A stretch of DNA of 64,000 nt from NCBI RefSeq assembly GCF_020080835.1, contig NC_058163.1, forward strand, positions 13,506,925 to 13,570,924. The letters are read 5' to 3'. Every line of letters begins with the position of its first letter. The stretch's first letter is position 1. The notes below the pieces were generated by a model. It did no database searches. It saw only the letters and a list, made by a program, of their open reading frames with translations, and had not been told where the DNA came from. Below are positions 31,796-42,200 of this stretch, one piece after another. Origin of the DNA: Cotesia glomerata. Lineage: Eukaryota; Arthropoda; Insecta; Hymenoptera; Braconidae. The position numbers and the translations under genes were made by a program.

Positions 31796-33448
31796 ATTCT
31801 TTTTATAAATCTCAATAAGAAGTAAAACTTCATTTTTGCCCAATTCTTGAATATTATCTAAATGATTTGAATGAATAAACAATATATTTAATACAAATAT
31901 TTAAAAAGTAACGGACTAATATTTGATGTTGATAAAATTTTATGAGGATTTGAAGTTGGACCGGAACTTTAGAAAATTGTACCAAGCCAAATTTCACTTA
32001 ACAAATAAATTAATACAATTAAGAAATTGAATAATAAATTAGTGGTAATTTAAAAATTTACCTGACCAAGAGATCTATTTAAAATCCAATCTCCGCAATT
32101 CATTTATAGGACAAAACAAAAGAACTTTCGGAAATCCTGTTTGATTCAGCATTAATTGAAAATATAATTGTTCGGCTTTCAGTATTACTTACCTGCACCT
32201 TTTATTATTGCAGTCATCTTTGTTATTTTCTTTCTTTACCCGATAACTTTGTAGCCCTTTCGGTTTTGGTTAAAAGATTTTTCCAGCCGTTGACTTCGTC
32301 TGAGAAGTATCAAAGATGTCGAAGATGTATCGGAAAATGTTGCAGTCTCACTGACAGAGCCGGCTTCAGGACGGAAATTACATTTTTTCTTTTTCCGAAT
32401 TCTTTCGGAGATCATACACTTTGGGCATATGTCGGCATAGGACGATCAAATACAAAAACATTCTGTGAATCGATTTAAATAATATTAAAAAATCTAGTCC
32501 TATACATAATTATAGGCCTGATTTTTTGGATACATGATGAGAGGTATTGCCATAGTGGTTATACATGATAATCATTTCAAATTATCAATATAACATATTT
32601 TAGTTAATTTCACAATTTTTACCTTTTATTTATACAATACTCCAAAAAGTTGAGGAAGTAGCAAACATCCGTATTCTACGAAAGTAAAATGATGAAAAAT
32701 TATTATAACAAAACAAGGTTATGTATTTACTTTTTGAAATATTTTACATATATACAAACAATGGCAAATTTACCATGGTCTTTGCACGATTAAAATTTCC
32801 TGGCGTAACTTTCAGCTTCCGTATTGAACATTTTCAACACAGTCTAATAAGGTTAATTTTTACTGCAATTCTTCCATTGCTTTTAGTAAAATCCAAATTA
32901 ATTACAGAACTTTATAACTTTTAAGGATTAAACCTGTAAGGTACATTGTTTATAAAACGTGTTAGACACTCAAGTGGTTTTGACTGGATCACGTGATCAA
33001 AAGTACTGCGACTTACCTTACCTCGAAAAAACGCCAGTGCTCACAGAAACAGAAATATGGCGACGATTTATGGGCACGTCATATATTTCCCTAGGGGTAC
33101 TGCGGCAGTATACTGGCGGTCCATAACGGAACGAGAATTTTTCCACAGTGATAACACTGTGCAGTGCTCTCGCAGTGCATATCGGAATTTATACCCACTT
33201 TACTGTAGTTCTTTTTCTGCCCGGGAGTATTAAAAATACTCTCGGTTTCAGCAGTGTGCGGAAAAAGAAATCATTTTAAATAAAAAGAATTCTATTTAGA
33301 ACGTTATTTAATTTTGATCAAAATTATTTAGTTGAGTTTCAATTTATTATTCAAGTTGAACAAAATATTAAGCTTTCAAAAATATAAAATTGAGGTTTAC
33401 AATGACGTGATCTTAGCAATTCAAGCTCTCTGATGAGAAGTGTCGTTA
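31796..33448. other. Non-coding stretch before the second gap
   Basis: No supported gene besides the possible reverse-strand remnant at 32221-32400. A GC-richer patch at 32990-33250 contains GCAGTATACTGGC and CACAGTGATAACACTGTG inverted repeats; its nature is unknown. Confidence 0.35.
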
Positions 33449-33548
33449 NNNNNNNNNNNNNNNNNNNNNNNNNNNNNNNNNNNNNNNNNNNNNNNNNNNN
33501 NNNNNNNNNNNNNNNNNNNNNNNNNNNNNNNNNNNNNNNNNNNNNNNN
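33449..33548. other. Scaffold gap (100 N)
   Basis: Exactly 100 N. It hides the left edge of duplication copy B and the left part of E copy B. Confidence 0.99.
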
Positions 33549-34692
33549 GAAATTTTTTTCTTAGCTGAATTAGGTGGCGCTGCTTCCCTAAAGTATCTAA
33601 AAATCTTAATCAAGTATAAAAATTTATTGTATCAAGTGTTTATGATAAGTTGAATTAAGAAAAAATTACTTCCCAAGAATAGAATTTTCAAGAAAAATTT
33701 TTAATTCGGCCAACACAACTTCGGTCTTCTTTCAGGCACCCGAAAATTTTCTTGAACCAAGAATTTTGCTCTCCAGACAAGAAATTTTTCTTTCTGTGTA
33801 ATAAGTTTTTAGACTGAAATACATTTTGATGTTGCTGAAACAAGATTCATACTCCGAATTTTTTCTTCTCAGTATAAAAAAAATTTAAATTGAAGATAAT
33901 TTTTATTATCAGAATTTATGTAAGAATTTAATTTTTGAAAAATATCCAACTTTTGAGGATTAACATTTGCAAAAGAATTTATATTGTAAAAAAAATTAAA
34001 CTTTTTTATAATTAAATTTTTATCCATACAATAAAATTTTTAAAAATAACGCATTTCAAAATAATTTTAATTTTCAAACAAAAATTTTTTGTGTTAGTAT
34101 AAGGGGGATTCCAAATTAAATCGGACAGTTTTAAGGAATTTTATTTTTTATTTTAAAAATTTTTTTACATTTTTCAGTCAAGTTTTTTTTTTTAATTTTT
34201 AAATTTTTTATTTAATTTATAAAAAAATACTATTTTCACATAAGTAAAGTAGGTAAATAAAAAAAAAACCATTTCTTAAACCTTGAGCGTAACATGAAAA
34301 ATGTCTCAGTCAACCGATTAAGTTCATGTATACGAGATAGGAACTTTCCTCCTCAGCACTCCTGCTTGGACCAGCGGTAACGTCAACGACTGAGGACCCA
34401 AAGGACGCAAGTTCGAACCCAACTCACGACAAGGATTTTTTCAGTCAAAAATTTCATTTCAATTCAAATTAAATTTACTAATGAGATCTAATATAATATG
34501 AGTAAATCGAAAATCATAATATTTTTTTTTTCAAAATTTAGATTGGGTTCTGATGGGGAATTCCCCATTGGGAACTAAGAGGGATTGCCCAATGAGGGCC
34601 GCATAGGACTTTGCGTGACATTCCCATGTGGGGTCCCTATTAGGAAACCCAATGAGGGCCCAATAGGTCTCACATTAAAATTTCTAGTCGGG
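33549..34692. mobile_element. Element E, copy B (right part; left part lost in gap)
   Basis: Begins inside the element after the gap and runs to the same right end AATTTCTAGTCGGG with the same flank as copy A. It retains the ~215-bp tRNA-like segment (34335-34550) that copy A lacks. Confidence 0.8.
34360..34441 (+). ncRNA. tRNA-like / SINE-like segment within element E, copy B
   Basis: TGGACCAGCGG (34367) resembles box A and AGTTCGAACCC (34410) box B, spaced as in a tRNA, with GACTGAGGACCC between them and a T-run just after ACAAGGATTTTTT. A full cloverleaf does not fold well, so it is a tRNA-derived sequence, not a tRNA. A diverged copy is at 61921-62010. Confidence 0.5.
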
Positions 34693-35353
34693 TTCAGAGA
34701 CACCCTCTATAAATTTATAAGGCTCGCGAAAGAGCGTCGTTCAAAATTTTTAGTAATATTTGAACTTATTGCATGCCTTAAGCGCGAGCGTAGGTATGCT
34801 CTACTCTCGCCTAAAAATCGAAATCTAAGTTTGGTCAGGATTAAACTTAAAAAAAAAAATTAATTTTCGCGGTAACGCGGGTTAATTTGCATACTGTAAT
34901 ACAGAAAAAACATCAAACTGCGATTTTCAAACAAAATACTGCTGATTAATGGCACAATTTACGTAAAAATACGTAAAGAAATCAATTTTCGTAAAGAAAT
35001 GTCGTAAAAATATGTGCACCACTGGGGTAGTAATCTCGATAACTTTTGAAATACATAATTATTTCACTTCATTATTGTTTCAATAGATCCGTAAATTTGT
35101 TGTGAAGAACTGTATTGAAAACCACAACTCAATTAATAATACGCGTTTATTTATAAATAAAAAAAATTTTTCCTGTCGGTCCTGAAAAATTTACATGTCA
35201 GGCAGCCATATGTATAAAAAATATAATAAACAGAGTTTGTAAGGGCTTGCGACTTCTAACGGAACACGCAAGAGGGCGTTAGTATAGATTACAATGGCAT
35301 CAACGCTTAAGGCATGCACATTTGGTTTTACCAAACTTTCCCCCTTATATGTG

Positions 35354-36354
35354 TGTTATATCCGGCGTTGCCTCATATAATAAACAGGGTCTCTCCCCTT
35401 CGTTGAAAAGTACAACGCTCGCACTTTATTAATTTCGGCAATCACTCGGACAACACCTCGATGAAGAAATGAGCACACTGTCCACGTTCTGTCAAATTGC
35501 AATTTTAGACCAATAACAAAATTTAACTCCCTTCCGAAAATCACGATCCGGGTGTATAAAAACCACCAAACACCACGGATCAAGAGTTCACTCTTTTATT
35601 AAAGAATACGAAGGAAGGTATCTTCGTAGAACCCGTGTGGGTCCTTATACCGCGTTACGTATAAGGCAGTATAAAGCACTAGGTCGCTTATACAAAACTT
35701 CTAAATTCAATATTATCTTTCGATTCTTTAAATTATATTTTCTACGAACCGCGCCAGTGTGCTCTTCGAGTTGTATCGAGAACCCCGTTGTCCGTAGTGA
35801 TATCTTTGTCTAAATTATAACTCCTCGATCTATTGTTTAATTAACGACAGATCTAAGTATCGGTCGGAGTCGTTACGAACTCATATAACGAAACGTTCAA
35901 AACCTTAAAATATAGTTATAAGTGAATAGTAAATAAGTGAAACATTGTGCATTGAGTGCGCCACGCCCATAGGGTTAATAACTGAATAAATTATAAAACC
36001 AGAACTTCATGTGTCCTACATCATTCTAAAATAAGATCTTGATCTCCCTCTTCTACATCGATCTCTATCTTGAGACAAGGAAGAGAATTCAGCACGGTAC
36101 CTACCGACCAATCAAATCTAATTCAAATCAGCTGGAAACAACGCAAAGGACGACTGTAAGTTCAGAATTTGATATCGACTTCCCTCTTAACTCGCCGTTG
36201 GAACTCCTGGTTACCGGGAAGCGTTCAAAACCCACATTAAAAATAAACTCTTGTAGCTTACCTACAAGAGAAAATCTATCTAAAAACGTGTCCGAGCCTC
36301 CTCAAGGCTCACACTACCAATAATTATTTAATTATAATTAATTCGGACATAACA
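35354..36354 (+). repeat. 5' LTR of the endogenous retrovirus (1001 bp)
   Basis: TG...CA ends, matched to 48711-49711. Contains the promoter at 35555 and AATAAA near 35985. The small open frames inside it recur in the 3' LTR and have no domain. Confidence 0.96.
35555..35592 (+). promoter_or_regulatory. Retroviral LTR core promoter: TATAAAAA and Inr-like TTCACT
   Basis: TATAAAAA at 35555-35562 is followed about 33 bases later by GAGTTCACTC, an arthropod Inr-like sequence with A at 35590. Confidence 0.55.
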
Positions 36355-36365
36355 GATCAGATTTT

Positions 36366-36390
36366 TGGTGGCAGCGGTGGGATACGAACG
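36366..36390 (+). other. Primer binding site, tRNA-Leu type
   Basis: TGGTGGCAGCGGTGGGATAC followed by GAACG, starting 11 bases past the LTR, is complementary to the 3' end of tRNA-Leu(AAG) with CCA, apart from one base. The match is from memory of insect tRNA-Leu and should be tested against the host set. Confidence 0.65.
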
Positions 36391-37267
36391 CATCCTTTCG
36401 GCTTACCACAACCGGAAGTCCTATTCAAAAATTTTAAACCTTCTACTTTTCGAAAATACATTTGACTAAACTGTCACAAAATTTAGAAAACAGAATTCCT
36501 TTATCTTATGAACTAGTCGGTCCTTTCATGTTCCCATCTTTTATTTTAATTTCGCATTAAACTCATAAAATTATAAAATTTTAAATTACCTTTAAACGTT
36601 TTTTTTTTTTTTTTTCTCTCTTTTTGCGAATAAAATACCATTTATTATTCCTCTTGCACATAAACATTTAATTTTCTTGCTGACAAAATTATATTTCAGT
36701 TCATTGACACACTTTAAATCTCGTCCATTTAAATTCGTTATCGTAATACGTTTAATATCACGTTACGTGTAGGCTACGAGTCATTGTACTCTCATACCTA
36801 CACATTTTCTTTTGCTGACGCAGAAAATTTTGTGAAGTACATTGATATCTCGGTCAGTGTGTCACTATATCATATTAACAGCTGTAATCTAGTGTTGAGT
36901 AAAACTTACGATTTGCTTACGAGGTTCTGCTGCGATACTGGCAGTGCCTTGACACGGAAATCGGTTTCAAGACACCTTGCTGCTGTCTATCGAGCAACGA
37001 GACTGTTCTTGAGATTGATCTGCCGATTTAGCAATTCGCAAATCAACTCTTTACATTTTTGCGACTCAAGTTTTCTTTCTCGCTGCTGTCTATCGAGCAA
37101 CGAGAAATCATAGAAAATTTTGATTCAAAATTATACAGGACAAGGCTTTATAATACCAATCGATCTAAAATAAAATTTCTTCCTTTTTTTTCAATTCGTT
37201 AAAATTTTTTATTTATTCTTGTCAAGTCATGGAGTGCTAACTATAGCACCCAAAAAGAAAATAACTA
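36391..37267 (+). other. Retroviral leader, ~880 bases
   Basis: A 23-base direct repeat, GCTGCTGTCTATCGAGCAACGAG, occurs near 36980 and 37082. The + frame 36784-37113 lies over this repeat and has no recognisable domain. The leader may hold packaging or splice-donor signals; none is certain. Confidence 0.4.
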
Positions 37268-37696
37268 ATGGTACGACATTCGCGTAGCGGTTTTAAATTT
37301 CAAATCAGAAAGGCCTATTCAGACTTCTTTAGTGGCCAAATCTATCACCGTCCCATGATAGAATCTCGTTATTGGGAAGACCCTACCTTTATCAACTCCT
37401 CTATTCCGGTCATAAGAGAAAGGAAAACTACTCTCGTTAATAAACCAAAAAATTGCATTAAAACCCGACCGATCCAAATCCCATCGAGGAGTATAGAGGA
37501 AAGACCGTTACCAGATCTGAACGAATCAGTCCCTATTGATACACTTACGAAAGTTACCAACTGGATAAATCAAATCCCAGTAATCCAATTAAATCGGGCG
37601 GTCAAAGAACCATCATCCCAGCAGCCTAGAATCATAAGCAACATCCCTGCTCCAGCCGGACTAGTTAAGTTACTTACCCAATCGAGAAAACAATAA
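37268..37696 (+). CDS. Extra ORF between leader and gag (142 aa), unknown
   Basis: ATG 37268 to TAA 37694-37696, only two bases before the gag ATG and in a different frame. The protein is basic near the start and rich in Pro, Ile and Arg, with no recognised domain. The tight stop-start spacing (TAATCATGG) suggests translation of gag by reinitiation, or that gag is reached by leaky scanning; both are inferences. Alternatively it may be a leftover of a longer N-terminal gag extension. Confidence 0.55.
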   Translation: MVRHSRSGFKFQIRKAYSDFFSGQIYHRPMIESRYWEDPTFINSSIPVIRERKTTLVNKPKNCIKTRPIQIPSRSIEERPLPDLNESVPIDTLTKVTNWINQIPVIQLNRAVKEPSSQQPRIISNIPAPAGLVKLLTQSRKQ

Positions 37697-37698
37697 TC

Positions 37699-39243
37699 AT
37701 GGCACCTCCGAACAAAGAAGAAGCTGCAGCAGCTGCAGCGGCAGCCGCAGCAGCCAGAGATGCCGATCGACGCCGCAGAGAAGAAGAGGAGGCCAACAAC
37801 GCTAATCGACCTGGGGTCAAATTGTTCGATCTCACACGAGAAGAACCCGAAAAAAATTATTACAAGATCACCAAAGAGATGGAGGAAGCTCTTCCCACCT
37901 TCACCGGAGACGGAGACGTCAGCTACGAAGAATTCGATAACCGTTTAAAGGATTGGCTACACATGATGCCTGAAAATAACCAACAACCCTTCATCGGACG
38001 CATCCTCCGGAAGCTGAAAGGTCGTGCAAGGAACGTCGTCGAAGATATGGAAATTCATACCGTACAAGAACTCGTCAATGTCTTACGTAGTCACTTTCGA
38101 CTTGGAGACCCTCTCCGTATAAATCTCGCAAAACTGACCTCAGCCCAGAGAGGAACTTATGAAGCAGTAGAAAGCTTCTATTATCGATTACGGTCCATCC
38201 TCCGGAAAATCCAAGCGGCAGTCCCGGATGACGACCGCGAGGCAATCACAAATCAAGCCCACCGATTAGCAGTCGATTTATTTTTCGAGTCTTTGCCAGA
38301 TTACTTAAAATGCCTCGCCTCAACTCGTCAATATGCAACCCTGACCGCCCTCTTCGAGTCAATCCAGGCCCAAGCGCTGAAATACGACAACAACATGAGG
38401 CTCCAAAATCCGAAGCCCTCTCAACGAGAATTTCCTCAAGATCGACACGGAAATCATTATCCTCGTAACAACGGCCCACGAGGATACTTTCAAAACAATC
38501 AAAGTCAACAATCACACGTCCCGGCTCACGGGCACCCCTGGACCAAACCGGAGACGGAACTCTATGCTAATCCAAAGCCAGTTGCTTTTGCGTATAATTC
38601 ACAGGGCACACCGAATTTCGCCGGGGGAGAAGAAACCCCCTACGAAGGATATTCCGAGCCTACCCCAACCTGGTATGGATTACCTCCCTGTGGAAATGCT
38701 GATTGTGAAGAGTCAGACTGTGAAACACCACAAGCCATGGTGTTCTCAGCAAACCCCAACTATAATCCAAAAAATTATCAAAACCCTTTCCCGAATCCAA
38801 ATTATTCCGCGAATTATAATCCTTCTTACAAACCCTACACCCCCCGCCCCCCTTATAACCCTCAATATAATCCACAATACTCCTCTCAAGCCAAAGCCCA
38901 GTATTCATCTCAAAAACCCGAATATTATCCTAGAATTCAACGTCCCCAATACCCGCAAACGAGAACCCATGGAGTAGTGCAATCCACGCAACCACAAGGG
39001 CCGCCTCCAGCTATATCTACAGAAATATGCCCTGAGTCATCACCAGTACTATTCGAAAGACACATCAAGAGCTCGGAGATTTGCAACTGCCCAGGATGCC
39101 CAAAAAGAAATCTGAAGAAAGAAGAAGACCCTTTAGAGCCTTCTTTAAACTTGATGGGCGCTCGTCAGACCGAGGTAAAGACGAGCCAGCCCCAACTACC
39201 TCAACAAATGACGGCAGCCGTGTACCGTCAATACAACCAGTAG
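37699..39243 (+). CDS. gag: Gag of the endogenous retrovirus (514 aa)
   Basis: ATG 37699 has A at -3 and G at +4. The protein opens with an alanine run and an Arg/Glu-rich helix, then a capsid-like helical region (about residues 55-240, including ALPTFTGDGD and a DLFFESLPDYL block). The rest is rich in Tyr, Pro, Asn and Gln, with no canonical CCHC knuckle; Cys residues near 336-343 and 465-469 are arranged differently. It packages the genome and builds the particle (family knowledge). Its last 163 bases overlap pol, which is in the -1 frame. Confidence 0.85.
   Translation: MAPPNKEEAAAAAAAAAAARDADRRRREEEEANNANRPGVKLFDLTREEPEKNYYKITKEMEEALPTFTGDGDVSYEEFDNRLKDWLHMMPENNQQPFIGRILRKLKGRARNVVEDMEIHTVQELVNVLRSHFRLGDPLRINLAKLTSAQRGTYEAVESFYYRLRSILRKIQAAVPDDDREAITNQAHRLAVDLFFESLPDYLKCLASTRQYATLTALFESIQAQALKYDNNMRLQNPKPSQREFPQDRHGNHYPRNNGPRGYFQNNQSQQSHVPAHGHPWTKPETELYANPKPVAFAYNSQGTPNFAGGEETPYEGYSEPTPTWYGLPPCGNADCEESDCETPQAMVFSANPNYNPKNYQNPFPNPNYSANYNPSYKPYTPRPPYNPQYNPQYSSQAKAQYSSQKPEYYPRIQRPQYPQTRTHGVVQSTQPQGPPPAISTEICPESSPVLFERHIKSSEICNCPGCPKRNLKKEEDPLEPSLNLMGARQTEVKTSQPQLPQQMTAAVYRQYNQ
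39144..39150 (+). promoter_or_regulatory. -1 ribosomal frameshift site TTTAAAC
   Basis: TTTAAAC lies in the gag/pol overlap, and its phase is exactly right: the gag frame reads TTA AAC here and pol is the -1 frame. This heptamer is one of the classic X XXY YYZ slippery sites. About 90 bases of gag remain after it. I did not establish a downstream pseudoknot. Confidence 0.8.
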
Positions 39244-42200
39244 ACGGAATCGCCCTAGTCACCGGCCGAGGACCAGTAATCACAGTCAAAAATCCCAAAT
39301 TTCTCAACAACAACTGTGAAATACTGATTGATTCCGGAGCAAACTACAACTTTATCAGCATTGAAGCCCTGGCTGACGACACCACTTTCACCTATGAAAA
39401 TCTCGGACAAGTGGGGGGGATCGGAACCAATAAACAACCGATCATTGGACTCGTCACACTCACGCTGTTTGACAAGTCCATCCCGTTCCGGATAGTACCT
39501 CGCAGACTAGGAGGCTACTTAGCCATCCTCGGTAGCGAATTTCTAGCCAAAGAACAAGCCAACATCTCATTCTATTGGCACACGATGGTACTGAGAAGCC
39601 AACCAGTTCGCCCGATATCCTTTGTCATCAAGAGAGGCTCCTGCGAGTCCAACTACTCCAAAGGCGGAGGCCCAAAGATTGACTTATCCTGTCCGGTCCT
39701 GCTGGGAAAATACCAGAGATTTATCATCGATACAGGAGGAGACGTCACCATCATCAATCAATCAGCACTCCAACCCGGAACTTACATAAATCCGAAAAAC
39801 CGACTCATCGCCAGAGGAATCAGCGGCGAAGCAGTACAAACGCTCGGTACAGTCGAGTTAAAAATTTTCGGCCTACCAGTCCAATGCCAAGTAAGCCGAG
39901 AAGATCTACCGGTCCCCGGAGTAGGGATACTCGGAAACGACTGGTTAGAACATGAGAAAGCCGAAATCTCATACTATGAACAAACTCTCACCGTGATGGC
40001 TCGACCTCTAGAACCCATACCTTTTAGCTTGGACATCTACGAACCATCTACCTTTACCGTACCCCCTAAAACAAAAATGATAGCCTTAGTCCCCATCAAA
40101 AATCCAGGACTAACCCAAGGATATCTACCGCGAATAGATCTTCCAGTAGGCTTGTTTATGGGCGAAGCCTTAGTCACTGTAGACGGCGAAACAGCTACCT
40201 GTATGGTGTTTAATACGACTAACGAACCCGTCACCATCGAACTGGAGCCACAAATCCTCGAAGACTACGAATTTCACGTTGAAGATCCATCCAACAGCTC
40301 CAGTGACTCACAAGACGACAACCCAACGGATATTAAAACCATTGAACAACGAGCAACAGAAATTTTAAACAAATTCCCTCTAAAAGATCTTAACGCAGAA
40401 CAACGTGAACAAATTACAGAAATAATACACGATTTTACCGACATCTTTCATCTCCCTGGAGATAATCTGGGATGCTCGAATCGAGCGACTTGCAAAATTC
40501 CAACTACGACTGACAAGCCAGTCCATGTGAAACAATACCGCTTCCCCAAGCAACATCAGGATGAAATACAACGACAAATCGACAACTTATTGGAACAAGG
40601 AATTATAAGAAATTCTAAATCTCCTTATAATTCCCCGGTATGGGTAGTCCCGAAGAAAGCAGATCCCAAAACAGGAGCAAAGAAATGGAGAATGGTAATC
40701 GACTTCAGGGATTTAAATAAAATCTCTATAGGAGATGCATATCCACTACCATCTATAATCGGAATCCTGGACCAACTCGGAGACTCTCTACTTTTTAGTG
40801 TCTTCGATCTTGCCAGTGGATTTCATCAGATCAAAATGGACCCTGAAGACGCCCACAAAACCGCCTTCTCCACTCCGTTCGGACACTTCGAGTACGCCAG
40901 AATGCCCTTTGGCCTAGAAGGAGCTCCAGCCACCTTCCAAAGGATGATGAACTCAACTCTAAACTGCCTACCGTGGATATTAATCTATTTAGACGACATC
41001 ATCCTCCATGCTAGGACTCTAGAAGAACACGGAGTACGCCTCAGACGATTATTCCAAGTACTCCGGGATGCAGGGCTCACACTTCAACCAGACAAATGCA
41101 AGTTTTTATGCACCGAAGTTGACTATCTCGGACACGTAATCTCTCGAGAAGGAGTGAAACCTGATCCCAAGAAAATCCAAGCTATACGAGACGCTCCGAA
41201 TCCTCGTAATCAACGAGAAATGAGAAAATTCCTCGGCCTAGCAAACTACTATCGCAGATTTATCGACAACTACGCCGTTCGAGCTAAACCCTTAACCGAT
41301 TTAACTCGAAAAACAAAACCCTTCAAGTGGTCCGAAGAAGCTGAAAGGGCCATCCAAGACATCAAGAACGCCTTGTGTGAAAATTCAACCCTTTCATACC
41401 CAGATCTCGACAAGCCCTTCGTTTTAGCGGTCAGTTCTTCAGAAGAAGGTATAGCAGGTATTCTGAGCCAGGAAACAGAATCCACTGACTCAACAGAAGA
41501 CCTCAATAAAAATGGAAAAATCATAGCTTGTACATCCAGAGTCCTACGAGATGCAGAACTACGCTATACTCCAGACGAAAAAGAATGTCTCGCCGTAGTC
41601 TACGCCATCCAACAGTTCCGGCCTTACTTATACGGTAAAAGATTCACCGTCCAAACAAAAAGAGCCTGCGTAGCTTGGCTACGAGACACACACGATCTCA
41701 CAGACAGACAACGAAAATGGCGATCAAAGATCAATGAGTTCCACTTCAAGGTCACCATCCGGACCAACGTCGGAGATCAATACGCAGATGCACTCTCATA
41801 TAACCCAACAGGACGTCCAGAAGAAAAATCGGAACTCCAAGAGAAGGAAGACACATCTAACGAACCCTCGGCCATCAACAACCAAGAAAATATACCAGAA
41901 GCCGTCCTATTACCTGCAAACGGAGTTGAAAAGGTCACCATAGATCCTCCAAAACGACGACCTGGACGACCTTTAGGCTCGAAAAATCGACCAGCCCTCA
42001 AAAGCGCTCCAGAGATTCGACAAACGATTGCCTCTCGATTACGGTCGGAACTACGCAGAGGATCTCATAGAAATCCCATCAACTACGTAGAGCCAGGAAC
42101 CACCAGCAATGATGAAGATGCACAAGGATTAACTCAAGTAAACACTGGAGATGATGACGTATTTCACACTCCCGAGCCGAGAGGGGGGGAAGCTAGTCCA

